A stretch of 64,000 nt of DNA from Microbulbifer aggregans (GTDB lineage: Bacteria > Pseudomonadota > Gammaproteobacteria > Pseudomonadales > Cellvibrionaceae), in contig NZ_CP014143.1 of assembly GCF_001750105.1 (NCBI RefSeq), positions 310,001 through 374,000 on the forward strand, given 5' to 3'. Numbering within the stretch: position 1 is the first letter of the stretch; every line of letters starts with the position of its first letter. Positions 46,302 to 55,805 of the stretch are shown here, piece after piece. Both the position numbers and the translations under genes were made by a program. The notes beneath the pieces are model-generated. The model worked only from the letters and a program-made list of their open reading frames with translations, was not told the origin of the DNA and ran no database searches.

Positions 46302-46964
46302 TCACGGTTTGTAAAACCCGTGTTGTGCCAGGAATTCCACCGTCAGCCCCTCGCTCTGTGGCTCGGCGGCCTTGTCTCCGAGCAGCAACCGCTCCAGGTA
46401 ACGGGCGATCAGATCCACTTCCAGGTTGACCCGGGAGCCTGCCTGATAGCCACCCATAATGGTTTCCTGCAGCGTGTGCGGCACGATGGTGAGCTCGAAC
46501 TCGGCACCTTCCACCGCATTCACCGTCAGGCTGGTACCGTCGACAGTGATGGAGCCCTTGTGGGCAATATATTTTGCCAGCTCAGCCGGCGCTCGCAGGC
46601 GGAACCGCTCTGCACGCGCCTCGCGCTTGCGCCACACGACCTCACCGATGCCATCCACGTGGCCACTGACGATATGCCCACCCAGGCGGGTCTGGGGCGT
46701 CAGCGCCTTTTCCAGGTTGACCCGGTCACCCATTTTCCAGTTGCCGACGGTCGTCACTGCCAGCGTTTCGGCGGAAACATCCGCCCAATAACCATCACCG
46801 GGCAGTTCCACTACCGTCAGGCAGACACCGTTGGTGGCGATGCTGTCGCCGAGCTGCACGTCGGTCAGATCCAACTTGCCGCTCTCTACCCGAACACGCA
46901 GGTCTCCCCCCTGGGGCTTGAGTTCGGTAATCCGGCCGACGGCCTCAATAATGCCGGTAAACAT
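46302..46964 (-). CDS. ribE: riboflavin synthase, alpha chain
   Basis: Riboflavin synthase dismutates two lumazines to riboflavin. The true start is the ATG at 46964 (MFTGIIEAVGRI, the invariant N-terminus); the longer frame is not homologous. The 220-residue protein shows the internal duplication typical of the family: DSIATNGVCLTV and GSITVDGTSLTV, with GHIVSGHVDGIGEV. ribD ends 37 bases upstream. Confidence 0.95.
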   Translation of the reverse strand: MFTGIIEAVGRITELKPQGGDLRVRVESGKLDLTDVQLGDSIATNGVCLTVVELPGDGYWADVSAETLAVTTVGNWKMGDRVNLEKALTPQTRLGGHIVSGHVDGIGEVVWRKREARAERFRLRAPAELAKYIAHKGSITVDGTSLTVNAVEGAEFELTIVPHTLQETIMGGYQAGSRVNLEVDLIARYLERLLLGDKAAEPQSEGLTVEFLAQHGFYKP

Positions 46965-47001
46965 CGCTGGCACCTCTGGGTGTTGTTCGATTGCGGCGTC
47001 G

Positions 47002-48135
47002 CTAGCGCTCGATATCCGTGGTGGCGGTAATACGCCAGTCGTGCCCCACAGCACGCATCTCTGTAATGGTAATCGGCAACACCGAGCCCATGCGTTCAAT
47101 CGGTAGTTCGAACAGGGGCCGAGCGGTGCTGCCCAGCAGTTTGGGCGCCACGTAGACGATCAATTCATCCACATGGCCGCGGTACAGAAATTCTCCCGAC
47201 AGGGTGGCGCCACTCTCAACCAAAACCTCGTTGCACTGGCGACGGGCCAGCTCCTGCAACAGGGACAGCAGGTCCACACGGCCAGCGCTGTCTGCCGGCA
47301 GCTCGATCACTTCGGCACCGGCCTTTTCCAGGCGCTGGCGCCGCTCGGGATCCGCACCCGGCGTTGTGACCACCAATGTGGGGGCGTCACCTTGCAATAT
47401 AAAGGCCCGGGCCGGGGTGCGCAGTCGACTGTCAACGATGACGCGCAGTGGCTGCACTTCGGCCGCGGATTCTGCCGCGAGCAGCTCGAGAGCCATCTCA
47501 TCGGCGCGCACATTGAGGTTCGGATTGTCGAAGCGCACCGTCTCCACCCCGGTGACGATGGCACAGCTGCGCGCCCGCAGCCGCTGGACGTCGGCGCGCG
47601 CCGCCGGGCCGGTCACCCATTTGGACTCACCGCTGGCCATGGCCGTGCGACCGTCCAGGCTCATGGCAGATTTGCTGCGCACCAGGGGCAGTCCGAGGTT
47701 CATGCGCTTGATAAAACCGGGATTCAGGGCCCGACACTGCTCCTCCAGCAGCGGCCCCTCGACCTCGATGCCAGCGTCTTTCAGTTTCTGCAGTCCGCTG
47801 CCGGCCACGGCCGGATTGGGATCTTCCATACCGAAGACCACTTTGGCCACACCGGCTTCAATCAGCGCATCGGCACAGGGGCCGGTCTTGCCGGTATGAC
47901 TGCAGGGTTCCAGGGTGACGTACACGGTGGCACCCCGCGCCCGATCACCGGCATCAGCCAGCGCTTCGATCTCTGCATGGGGTAGCCCGGCGCGGCGATG
48001 CCAGCCCTCACCGAGGATATTGCCCTCGGCATCGGCGACGACACTGCCGACTCGGGGGTTAGGCATAGTGGTGTAGAGGCCGCGCTCCGCCAGTTGAATT
48101 GCCCGGGCCATCAGTTCCTGAGGAGAAAAACTCAT
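47002..48135 (-). CDS. ribD: bifunctional diaminohydroxyphosphoribosylaminopyrimidine deaminase / reductase
   Basis: RibD carries out the second and third steps of riboflavin synthesis. The 377-residue protein has an N-terminal zinc deaminase (PHAEIEAL, then [22 protein letters not shown]) and a C-terminal reductase ([57 protein letters not shown]). It starts inside the end of nrdR with a four-base overlap, so translation is coupled. Confidence 0.96.
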   Translation of the reverse strand: MSFSPQELMARAIQLAERGLYTTMPNPRVGSVVADAEGNILGEGWHRRAGLPHAEIEALADAGDRARGATVYVTLEPCSHTGKTGPCADALIEAGVAKVVFGMEDPNPAVAGSGLQKLKDAGIEVEGPLLEEQCRALNPGFIKRMNLGLPLVRSKSAMSLDGRTAMASGESKWVTGPAARADVQRLRARSCAIVTGVETVRFDNPNLNVRADEMALELLAAESAAEVQPLRVIVDSRLRTPARAFILQGDAPTLVVTTPGADPERRQRLEKAGAEVIELPADSAGRVDLLSLLQELARRQCNEVLVESGATLSGEFLYRGHVDELIVYVAPKLLGSTARPLFELPIERMGSVLPITITEMRAVGHDWRITATTDIER

Positions 48136-48602
48136 GGGGTCTCCGCGCGCTTCTTGGTGGTAAGGCGGTCGATCTCTTCGGCGAATTCGCTCACGTCCTC
48201 AAAGCGCCGGTACACCGACGCGAAGCGGACATAGGCCACCTGGTCCAGCTCACGCAACTGCTCCATGACCAGCTCACCGACGGTGCGCGCCGGCAACTCG
48301 CGCTCACCGGTGGCCTGCAGGGCGTGCTTGATCTGGGCGACTGCGGATTCCACCCGCTCGGTGCTGACCGGACGCTTCTCCACTGCCCGCTGGATGCCCG
48401 CACGGAGCTTGTCCTCATTGAAGGGCTCACGCTGGCCGTTTTCCTTGATCACGCGAGGCAGCAGCAGCTCGGCGGTCTCAAAGGTGGTAAACCGCTCGTG
48501 GCACTCGAGGCACTCGCGGCGGCGGCGAACCTGGTCACCCTCGGCCACGAGCCTTGAATCCACGACCTTGGTTTCTTCTGCGCTGCAGAAAGGACAGTGC
48601 AT
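48132..48602 (-). CDS. nrdR: transcriptional repressor NrdR
   Basis: NrdR senses ATP/dATP and represses ribonucleotide reductase genes. The 156-residue protein has the zinc ribbon [19 protein letters not shown]...[16 protein letters not shown] and the ATP-cone domain [32 protein letters not shown]. It heads the nrdR-ribD-ribE-ribB-ribH-nusB run and overlaps ribD by four bases. In many gammaproteobacteria glyA lies just upstream; here two other genes intervene. Confidence 0.97.
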   Translation of the reverse strand: MHCPFCSAEETKVVDSRLVAEGDQVRRRRECLECHERFTTFETAELLLPRVIKENGQREPFNEDKLRAGIQRAVEKRPVSTERVESAVAQIKHALQATGERELPARTVGELVMEQLRELDQVAYVRFASVYRRFEDVSEFAEEIDRLTTKKRAETP

Positions 48603-48689
48603 GGGAGTATGGCCCTATCAGAAAATGGGCCGCAGTTTACCATAGCCGGCGCCCGACAGGGCGCCAGCGCGGTAGAGAGGGGAAGGGAG

Positions 48690-49793
48690 TTAAAGCTTCT
48701 CGCGCTCGATGATGCGCTGCCAGAGACGCTGGCGCAGGGCGACGACTTCACCATCAGTTGGCGCTGCCAGCCAGGCATTGCCCAGATTTTCGGTATCGGG
48801 GTAAATAATCGGGTTCGCCAGCAGAGCGTCTTCCACCAGAGCCCGAGCCTCCAGGTTGGCGTTGGCGTACTGCAATTCGTTGCTGACCTCGGCGATCACC
48901 TCCGGGCGCATCAGGTAATTCATAAAGGCATAGGCCTCATCGGAATTGGGGGCGGCGGCTGTCAGCGCTACCACATCGATCCAGATGGGAAAGCCCTCTC
49001 GGGGAGTGATATAGCGGATCTCGGAGTCATTGCCCATCTCCCGGGCTTCCGCCTGGGCCTGCAGGATGTCACCGCTCCAGCCATGCACGAGGCAGTGCTT
49101 GCCGCTGGCCAGGTTCTCCACATAATCACCGGAATCGAAGTCGGTCACATGGAGCCGCACTTTTGCCAGCAGGTTGGCCACCATCAACTGGTGTGCCCGG
49201 CTCATGCTGTTGGGATCTTTACCGATGTACTTGAGACCCACATCGAAGATCTCCTCCGGCGAACGCAGCAAGGTCACTCCACAGTGATCGAGCTTGGCCA
49301 GGCGCTCCGGATCAAAAAGCAGGTCCCAGCTGTCATCCGGCAGCCGGCCACCAAAGGCCTCACGCACGGCGGCCACGTTGTAGCCGATCCCGACGGTGCC
49401 CCAGAGAAACGGAAAAGCGTAGCGATTTTCGGGGTCGGAGACCTGCAGGCGCTCCAGGAAGCGGGGATCATTGGCGGACCAGCGGGGAAGCCGATTGCGG
49501 TCCAGAGGGGCGAGCAGGCCGGCCTTGATATAGCCGGCAAGGCTCTCGGAACCGGGAATGATGATATCGAACTGACGCCCTTCGCTGATCCACACCTGCT
49601 CGAGCTCTTCGATATCATCGAACTCGTAATAATGGACCCGGATACCCGTTTCCTGTTCGAACCGGGCAAGGGTATTTTCGCCGATGTAATCAGACCAGTT
49701 GGCGACGTGAAGTTCCCGGGCCTCGACCAGCCCGGCCAGTGCCGACACCAGCGACAGTGCGCACAACAGCAAATTCCTTGCTTTCACTTTCAC
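48690..49793 (-). CDS. polyamine-type ABC transporter substrate-binding protein (PotF/SpuD-like)
   Basis: The 367-residue periplasmic protein has a Sec signal (to about residue 25, LAGLVEA). Family motifs include LHVANWSDYIGENTLARFEQETGIRVHYYEFDD, FPFLWGTVGIGYNVAAV, CLVHGWSGDILQAQAEA and the C-terminal EAYAFMNYLMRPEVIAEVSNELQYANAN. Relatives bind putrescine or spermidine. No permease or ATPase gene is adjacent, so it either uses a transporter encoded elsewhere or acts as a sensor. An amine oxidase gene is its upstream neighbour on the same strand, 232 bases away, consistent with amine use. Confidence 0.88.
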   Translation of the reverse strand: MKVKARNLLLCALSLVSALAGLVEARELHVANWSDYIGENTLARFEQETGIRVHYYEFDDIEELEQVWISEGRQFDIIIPGSESLAGYIKAGLLAPLDRNRLPRWSANDPRFLERLQVSDPENRYAFPFLWGTVGIGYNVAAVREAFGGRLPDDSWDLLFDPERLAKLDHCGVTLLRSPEEIFDVGLKYIGKDPNSMSRAHQLMVANLLAKVRLHVTDFDSGDYVENLASGKHCLVHGWSGDILQAQAEAREMGNDSEIRYITPREGFPIWIDVVALTAAAPNSDEAYAFMNYLMRPEVIAEVSNELQYANANLEARALVEDALLANPIIYPDTENLGNAWLAAPTDGEVVALRQRLWQRIIEREKL

Positions 49794-50025
49794 CTCCAGT
49801 TGGCCCCCTGCCCCCGCAGAAAACCACTGTTACTGTTACGAATGGTTCACTCAAGTTGAAGAAGTCGCTGCGCGGTTCGACAACTCCATTGAAGCAACCA
49901 AGGCCCGGATCATTCGCAATGGAACCAACCGGGCCGCACCACCACTGAAAGACAACTCTAACTCAGTGGAAGTTGAGTGGCACTCCCCCGAGTACCGTAT
50001 TGAGACGGACTCGAGGGAATCGGGC

Positions 50026-51696
50026 TCAGCCCTGATGGATTTCCTGGGCCGCACGCTCACCGGTGCTGATGGCACCATCGATGTAGCCAAACATTTCCAG
50101 GGCGGTGTGCTCGCCGCAGAAGTGGATGTTGCCTTCCTTCAGGCCAGCGGCACCCCACCACTCGGTGTAATCACCGAAGGTCTGGGTAGAGTAGGAGCCC
50201 TTGGACCAGGGGTTGGCCGCCCACTTGGACAGCATCGCCTTGCCGGTAAACGCGTCACTGGTACCGGGGAATACCTTATCCACGATACCGAAGAAGTGGT
50301 TTAGATCTTTGTTGCTCGGCGCGGCAAACGGAGTATCACTACCGATCTCCTTGCCGTAATCACCGCCGAAGAAGTTCACCAGAATGCCATCAGTGGATCC
50401 GGTAACGGAGGTGGAATCCCAGGTGTCGAACAGTTCCGGGCGACCGACATAAGTCACGCCGTTCGGAGTGAACTGCTGACCGTTGATCACAGTGGGCTGG
50501 GTCCAGGGACGGGTTGCGCCGTGCACAGCCAGCTTGCCGTTGGAACCAAATGCCATGCGCTCGATGGCCATGCGCTTCTGCGGACGGAAGCCGCCGTAGA
50601 TGCGCGCATCGATATCCACATCTTTCAGCATGGAGAACGGCATCGCCAGCACCAGGCGATCACAGTTGTACTCGTATCCGTCTTCAAAGGTCAGCTGATA
50701 CGGGCCATTCAGGTCACCCTTGATGGCCACCAGCTTGCGGCCTGTTTCAACAGTGCCCTCAGGGAGCTCCTCCACCATGCGCGTTACCAGCTGATCGTTA
50801 CCGCCAGCGATGCGGAAACGCTCATCGGTACCGGCCAGCGGCAGGGCAGTATTGACCGGGTTCCATGCCAGCAGGTAAATCAGGTTCAGAGCGGTAGTGG
50901 CCTCCGGCTGGATGCCATATTCGGCAACGATGTCCGCCTGGAATACCTGCCCCATATTGGAGTTGGCCCCAATGCCGACATGGTCCAGCCAGCTGTTCAC
51001 ATCGATGTAGTCCAGCTCGCGATGGAATTCGTTGTTCCACTCGTAGGTGGGCACCCAGGGGGCATCATGCTGGGCGCGCTTGAAGATCTTGTAGACCTCG
51101 CGCCACTCTTCGTTCAGCTGGTGCTCGGTATAGTGCTGGCCGTTGACGTAATACAGTTCATTACCGCCGGGTACCGCGTTGCCGTTTACGTCCTCGACGT
51201 CCAGGCCCAGCTGGCTGGCCAGGTTACGGGCATAGGTGTGCTCGGTAGAAATCAGTTCACCACCGCGCTCCACCGGGCGACCAAAGATGCTGCGGTTGGT
51301 ATTTACACGGCCGCCGAGACGGGTATTGCCCTCAAACACCTTTGAGGTGGCGCCGTTGTACTGATACAGGCGGTGGGCGCAGCGGATACCGGCGATGCCG
51401 CCACCAATAATGGCCACCCGACCCGGATCGGTAGCTCCGCCGGCGATTGCCTGCGCAGGACGGGAAACGGTACTGGCAGCACCGGCGGTGCCCAGTACGG
51501 CGGCGCCCAGGCCCAGCTGCTTGAGGAACTGGCGGCGACCTTCCTCGGAGGCATTCTTGCCCGCGAGCTTGGCGCCCTGATTGATGATATCCAGACTCTC
51601 GTCAGCAGAAATGCCGGTCTTGTCGGAGAGTTCCTCGGCAGCGCGCAGACGGCGCAGGAGACCTGCGATGGGGGAAAGGGACTTTCGGCTCTTCAT
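50026..51696 (-). CDS. Tat-exported flavin monoamine oxidase family protein
   Basis: The 556-residue protein carries a twin-arginine signal inside an N-terminal extension: GRRQFLKQLGLGAAVLGTAG begins at residue 53, preceded by about 50 charged residues. The FAD-binding Rossmann motif VAIIGGGIAGIRCAHRL (94-110) and the second flavin motif, LGGRVNTNRSIFGRPVERGGELI, are present. The C-terminal FCGEHTALEMFGYIDGAISTGERAA is the conserved flavin-contact region of amine oxidases. It probably oxidises an amine or amino acid in the periplasm, giving ammonia, aldehyde and H2O2. Its neighbour encodes a polyamine-binding protein. Confidence 0.86.
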   Translation of the reverse strand: MKSRKSLSPIAGLLRRLRAAEELSDKTGISADESLDIINQGAKLAGKNASEEGRRQFLKQLGLGAAVLGTAGAASTVSRPAQAIAGGATDPGRVAIIGGGIAGIRCAHRLYQYNGATSKVFEGNTRLGGRVNTNRSIFGRPVERGGELISTEHTYARNLASQLGLDVEDVNGNAVPGGNELYYVNGQHYTEHQLNEEWREVYKIFKRAQHDAPWVPTYEWNNEFHRELDYIDVNSWLDHVGIGANSNMGQVFQADIVAEYGIQPEATTALNLIYLLAWNPVNTALPLAGTDERFRIAGGNDQLVTRMVEELPEGTVETGRKLVAIKGDLNGPYQLTFEDGYEYNCDRLVLAMPFSMLKDVDIDARIYGGFRPQKRMAIERMAFGSNGKLAVHGATRPWTQPTVINGQQFTPNGVTYVGRPELFDTWDSTSVTGSTDGILVNFFGGDYGKEIGSDTPFAAPSNKDLNHFFGIVDKVFPGTSDAFTGKAMLSKWAANPWSKGSYSTQTFGDYTEWWGAAGLKEGNIHFCGEHTALEMFGYIDGAISTGERAAQEIHQG

Positions 51697-52027
51697 TTTC
51701 TTCTTCCTAAAGCCAGTAAGTTTCCGGCCCTCGAACCTCAGGGCCGCTGGTGAATCCGATCCTTAGCGCAGCGTGCAACCGGGCTGGAAAGCAGCGGAAT
51801 AGCTTCCCAAAACCCTTACAGCTCTAGCGATAGCAGGCTGCTTTTTTATTCAGATTAGAAATATGTTTCGCGTTATTCTACATAGCTGCCCGAAAAAATC
51901 GAACAATGATTCGAAAAAGTTCACAAAAGCGGGAAAAAATACTGCAATTTGAGAAATTGCCGATTGAGGGCGGACGCCGCCTCAGGTGGGTAAACAGCCG
52001 GGGATGACCGGCAATTTCCAGGCACAA
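51697..52027. other. AT-rich upstream region of the amine oxidase gene
   Basis: The stretch 51840-51960 is clearly richer in A/T than its surroundings and should contain the leftward promoter of the amine oxidase gene. I could not fix -10 and -35 boxes with confidence, and no gene is recognised. Confidence 0.35.
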
Positions 52028-52054
52028 AAAAAGCGGCTCAATGAGCCGCTTTTT
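52028..52054. terminator. rho-independent terminator of glyA
   Basis: AAAAAGCGGCTCA / TGAGCCGCTTTTT around one base, 16 bases past the glyA stop; symmetrical and usable in both directions. Confidence 0.93.
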
Positions 52055-52069
52055 GATGGACCGAGAAGA

Positions 52070-53338
52070 TCAGGCCTTCTTGTAGACCGGGAACTTGGCG
52101 CAGATATCGAGCACCTTCTGCTTCACGTCCTCGATCGTCGCCTCGGCATCGCCCTTCTCCAGGGCATCCAGCAGGTCACAGATCCAGTGAGTCAGCTGCT
52201 GGGTCTCGGCCACACCGAAACCGCGAGTAGTGATGGCCGGGGTGCCAACACGCAGGCCGCTGGTGATGAACGGGGAGCGCGGGTCGTTCGGGACCGCGTT
52301 CTTGTTCACCGTGATATTGGCGCGGCCGAGGGCCTCATCCGCATCCTTACCGGTGTATTCCTTGCCGATCAGATCCACCAGCATCAGGTGGTCGTCAGTA
52401 CCACCGGAAACGATGTTGATACCGCGATCCAGGAAGGTCTCCGCCATGGCGCGGGCGTTTTCTACCACCTTCTTCTGGTATTCCTTGTACTCGGGGCTCA
52501 TGGCTTCCTTGAAGGAAACCGCCTTGGCCGCAATTACGTGCATCAGCGGGCCGCCCTGGCCGCCCGGGAACACGGCAGAGTTGAGCTTCTTCTCGATCTC
52601 GGCATTGGCGCGGGCCAGGATGATACCGCCGCGCGGGCCGCGCAGAGTCTTGTGGGTGGTGGAAGTCACTACGTCGGCGTGGGGGATCGGGGACGGGTAT
52701 TCACCGGCTGCAACCAGGCCAGCAACATGGGCCATATCCACCAGCAGGTAGGCGCCGACTTTGTCGGCGATCTCGCGGAAACGTGCCCAGTCCATGATGC
52801 GGCTGTATGCGGAGAAACCACCGACAATCATCTTCGGCTTGTGCTCCAGCGCCAGGCGCTCCACTTCCTCGTAGTCCACCTCACCGGTTTCCGGGTTCAG
52901 GCCGTACTGCACCGCGTTGTAGATCTTGCCGGAGAAGTTCACACGGGCACCGTGGGTCAGGTGGCCACCGTGGGCCAGGCTCATGCCCAGTACGGTATCG
53001 CCCGGCTCGCACAGGGCCTGGTATACGGCCGCGTTGGCCTGGGAGCCGGAGTGCGGCTGCACGTTGGCATAGTCAGCACCGAACAGCTCCTTGGCACGCT
53101 CGATCGCCAGCACTTCCACCTTGTCCACAAACTCACAGCCACCGTAGTAGCGCTTGCCCGGGTACCCTTCGGCGTACTTGTTGGTCATGGAGCTGCCCTG
53201 AGCCTCCATCACCATCGGGCTGGTGTAGTTCTCGGAGGCAATCAGCTCGATATGCTCTTCCTGACGGCGATTCTCCTCCTCGATGGCTTCCCAGACTTCC
53301 GGGTCAAAGGAGGAAAGTGTGACTGATGAATCAAACAT
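52070..53338 (-). CDS. glyA: serine hydroxymethyltransferase
   Basis: GlyA interconverts serine and glycine with tetrahydrofolate, feeding one-carbon metabolism. The 422-residue PLP enzyme has [39 protein letters not shown], the cofactor lysine in [16 protein letters not shown], and [16 protein letters not shown]. Length and motifs are standard. A UUCG-type hairpin terminator of the upstream barrel gene lies about 185 bases before its start. Confidence 0.98.
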   Translation of the reverse strand: MFDSSVTLSSFDPEVWEAIEEENRRQEEHIELIASENYTSPMVMEAQGSSMTNKYAEGYPGKRYYGGCEFVDKVEVLAIERAKELFGADYANVQPHSGSQANAAVYQALCEPGDTVLGMSLAHGGHLTHGARVNFSGKIYNAVQYGLNPETGEVDYEEVERLALEHKPKMIVGGFSAYSRIMDWARFREIADKVGAYLLVDMAHVAGLVAAGEYPSPIPHADVVTSTTHKTLRGPRGGIILARANAEIEKKLNSAVFPGGQGGPLMHVIAAKAVSFKEAMSPEYKEYQKKVVENARAMAETFLDRGINIVSGGTDDHLMLVDLIGKEYTGKDADEALGRANITVNKNAVPNDPRSPFITSGLRVGTPAITTRGFGVAETQQLTHWICDLLDALEKGDAEATIEDVKQKVLDICAKFPVYKKA

Positions 53339-53523
53339 GGTTTTCCCTCGGTAAAGCGAGCTGATTACTGACTGGGTGCATCGGGAGCGACCATACCGCG
53401 GGGCCGGAATCGCAGGCCATCACAATGAGACATAGCGCGAGCCGGGGCCGCCACCGAAAGCTTGGGTATTCTAGAAAGGCGCGCATTGTACACCAAGGCG
53501 GAGTCCAGTGCGCCAGAACGAAA

Positions 53524-53544
53524 ACGCGGCCCGAAGGCCGCATT
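53524..53544 (-). terminator. terminator of the small barrel gene
   Basis: On the minus strand GCGGCC-TTCG-GGCCGC is followed by GTTTTCGTT. The stable UUCG tetraloop supports a terminator, starting about 11 bases after the stop codon. Confidence 0.8.
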
Positions 53545-53554
53545 AGAGAGGATC

Positions 53555-54052
53555 TTAGAAGGTCAGGGTCATGGTGCCGGACCAGAAACCGATGTCTTCC
53601 TCGATCATGGTGTACTCGAGCTCGACATTGGTGTTCGGGCTCATGTCGAAACCGATGCCACCACCCAGGGAGATACCGGTGTCGTCGCTGCTGGCGCTGC
53701 CGACGCTTACGTCTTCGTACAGCAGGCCCAGGCGGCCCTTGAAGTAGATGTCGCCGTAGGAGCGGTAGGTACCGTAACCGGCCAGAGTCTGCACATCGAT
53801 GTCGACGTCGTTCTGGAACACGTCCGCTTCACCGCTGATCAGGGAGTTGGTGTACTCCGCCTCGAAGCCCCAGCCGGAAGGCAGGGTGTAACCGCCGCGC
53901 AGGCCGACGTTGAACGGGCTGTCTGCGTTGCGGACGTCGATATCCATCAGGCCAGCAGTCACGCCCCAGTAAGCGGTTCCCTGACTCTGGGCATTGACGC
54001 CAGCAGAACAAGCCAGCAGCAGCGCAGCGGCGCCGGTAGCAATCTTACGCAT
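53555..54052 (-). CDS. small outer-membrane beta-barrel protein
   Basis: From ATG 54052, with GGGGAAA upstream, the protein has 165 residues; a longer frame adds a non-homologous N-terminus. A Sec signal (MRKIATGAAALLLACSAGVNAQ) precedes alternating amphipathic strands (WGVTAGLMDIDV, FNVGLRGGYTLPSGWGFEAEYT, DIYFKGRLGLLYEDVSV, GISLGGGIGFDMSPNTNVELEYT) and a C-terminal TMTLTF ending in Phe, the barrel-assembly signal. It resembles OmpA/OmpX-like porin-family barrels. Role unknown. Confidence 0.82.
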   Translation of the reverse strand: MRKIATGAAALLLACSAGVNAQSQGTAYWGVTAGLMDIDVRNADSPFNVGLRGGYTLPSGWGFEAEYTNSLISGEADVFQNDVDIDVQTLAGYGTYRSYGDIYFKGRLGLLYEDVSVGSASSDDTGISLGGGIGFDMSPNTNVELEYTMIEEDIGFWSGTMTLTF

Positions 54053-54227
54053 AGGATTTCCCCAATACTTGTTGTCCAAGAAATTTTGCGCGGATTCTAG
54101 CCGCGTTTTATCCCGCAGAACAGTTACCAGAGTCACAATCGTGCGCAGTAAACGCCGCAGGGCTCTCTCTGACTACCGGCTGACTCGATTGGTTCCGGAG
54201 GCGCGGAGCCTTTTTTGCGGGCCCGAA

Positions 54228-54256
54228 AAGCAAAGACCCGGGTAACTACCCGGGTC
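54228..54256 (-). terminator. terminator of the ompW-like gene
   Basis: GACCCGGGT / ACCCGGGTC around a four-base loop (54235-54256); on the minus strand it is followed by TTTGCTTTT. It starts 22 bases after the ompW stop. Confidence 0.8.
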
Positions 54257-54277
54257 AGACGCCGATGGTTCGGGGAA

Positions 54278-54961
54278 TCAGAACCGGTAACCGAGACCGG
54301 CCATATAGACCAGCGGGTCCACTTCAACTTCTGCCGTAATCGATCCAACACCGGGCACTTTCACCTCAGCATCGGTATCGATGTCCATCCACCACACAGA
54401 CAGGTTGAACAACCAGCGCTTGTCCGCGCCAAAGGCAAAATCCACACCCGCTTCCGCTGCCAGACCGACAGAGTCCTCCAGGGAGATATCGGCATTGCCA
54501 GAAGCTCCAAGAGTTGCAAATAGATTATTGGCTTCGCTACTGACTTCTTCTTCGAAAAAAATCGTGTAATTAACCCCAAGGCCAAAATAGGGCTGGATAT
54601 CGGCCAGCGGCAGTTGCGGGTAGTACTGCACCAGCAGCGTGGGCGGCAAGTGCGTCGCCTCACCGAGATCAAATTTCTCACCGAGGCCTGATACCGCGAG
54701 ATCGTGACTGAAAGGACTCGCAGCCACCAGCTCCACACCCCAGCGATTGGTGAGCATTAGCGTGGTCGTGATGCCGAGCGCGGAACCGTCTTCAACCTCC
54801 ACCGCAGTGCCAGCCCGTTCTGTACCGCCGAGAGAGAGTGCACTGGAGCTCACATCCGGACTCACCGTGGCCGCCCCCGTGCGTAGAATGACTTCGCCCG
54901 GCTGGTAGGCCAGTGCGGGTGCAGATAGAAATACAGTTGCCAGTGCAGCAAGGAATCTCAT
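54278..54961 (-). CDS. ompW: OmpW family outer-membrane protein
   Basis: From ATG 54961 (GGAGAG upstream) the protein has 227 residues with a Sec signal (MRFLAALATVFLSAPALA). OmpW features include YQPGEVILRTGAATVSPDVSS near the start, LGITTTLMLTNRWGVELVAASPFSHDLAVSGL, HLPPTLLVQYYPQ, a loop with YFGLGVNYTIFFEEE, and the terminal DPLVYMAGLGYRF ending in Phe. OmpW forms an eight-stranded barrel with a hydrophobic pore. A perfect FNR-type box lies 137 bases upstream, fitting the oxygen control known for ompW in enterobacteria. Confidence 0.92.
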   Translation of the reverse strand: MRFLAALATVFLSAPALAYQPGEVILRTGAATVSPDVSSSALSLGGTERAGTAVEVEDGSALGITTTLMLTNRWGVELVAASPFSHDLAVSGLGEKFDLGEATHLPPTLLVQYYPQLPLADIQPYFGLGVNYTIFFEEEVSSEANNLFATLGASGNADISLEDSVGLAAEAGVDFAFGADKRWLFNLSVWWMDIDTDAEVKVPGVGSITAEVEVDPLVYMAGLGYRF

Positions 54962-55097
54962 TGGGCTCTCCATAAACCTGAAAAGGATCAATCGATAAAG
55001 ATTGCCCCGCCCCTGTGGAAACACCCGGTTATTGTTATGTCGATGCCATCGACCTGGGCGAGACAGGTAAAGAGTAAAGGGCGCAGCGGCGGAGCTC

Positions 55098-55111
55098 TTG
55101 ATGCAAATCAA
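55098..55111. promoter_or_regulatory. FNR/ANR box between ompW and a lipoprotein gene
   Basis: TTGATGCAAATCAA matches the FNR consensus TTGAT-N4-ATCAA exactly. It sits in the divergent gap between ompW (start 54961) and the lipoprotein (start 55240) and could control either or both. Confidence 0.75.
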
Positions 55112-55239
55112 TGGGACGGCATCGCTGCAACAAAATCGCCATCAACCCGTCACCTTTTCTCGTTACCCTGCCTTACGGCCAATTAACGCCATGTCAGAAA
55201 AAGATAAAAACATAATCACAAACAATAAGGGGCTACACC

Positions 55240-55578
55240 GTGCGCATTATTATCCCTCTCCTTTCCTGTCTACTGGTCAGCGCCTGTACGAGCAATCGGG
55301 CTACAGACACAAACACTTTCAGCGGCACATTGAACAAAGAAGAAAACCGCTTTTACCTGTCGAGCAACAGCGGTGAACGCGTATTCCTGAGCGCCATGCC
55401 CCAGCTGGATTACAAGGACTATCTCGGCCAGAGACTCTCGGTTCAGGGCTCCAGCTGTATCTCACAGATCGCCGGCTCAAACTGCCTGGAACCCCAGCAA
55501 ATCATTCTGGTAGCAAATGAAGAACTAGAGCTGGTCTACGACTGGCAGCAGATCGATCTGGAAGATTATTTCTTCTGA
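55240..55578 (+). CDS. small lipoprotein, 112 aa
   Basis: The GTG start gives MRIIIPLLSCLLVSACTSNR, a lipoprotein signal with the lipobox LVSAC (Cys16). The mature part is about 97 residues with a predicted small beta fold (TFSGTLNKEENRFYLSSNSGERVFLSAMPQ, LGQRLSVQGSSC) and two further cysteines. No family is recognised. An OB-like fold of the type in other short lipoproteins is possible. It is the rightward neighbour of a perfect FNR box. Confidence 0.72.
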   Translation: MRIIIPLLSCLLVSACTSNRATDTNTFSGTLNKEENRFYLSSNSGERVFLSAMPQLDYKDYLGQRLSVQGSSCISQIAGSNCLEPQQIILVANEELELVYDWQQIDLEDYFF

Positions 55579-55725
55579 ATTTCAATCAGAGTTTCACTTT
55601 CACAGAGCTTTGAGAAGCCCCGCCGATGCTCTATTCGGCGGCCGGCCATTGCCCCGTAACCCACTCCCCCCTGCCGCAGGCGACATCCTCGGGCAAGGGG
55701 AGGCAGGCGCCGATCACCGAGCCAG

Positions 55726-55739
55726 TTGATCCAGGTCAA
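55726..55739 (+). promoter_or_regulatory. FNR/ANR box upstream of the hemerythrin-like gene
   Basis: TTGATCCAGGTCAA differs from the FNR consensus at one position of the second half. It lies 66 bases before the hemerythrin-like start, a suitable distance for class II activation. Confidence 0.65.
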
Positions 55740-55805
55740 GTGCCCTCCACTCCACTCTTCCAGAATGACGCTGAACCACTCGCGCTGCATCCAAGGGAGA
55801 TCGCC

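Noticed and set aside
53331..53543. 70-codon leftward frame upstream of glyA
   Set aside because: It overlaps the glyA start and a terminator, with no ribosome binding site and no family likeness.
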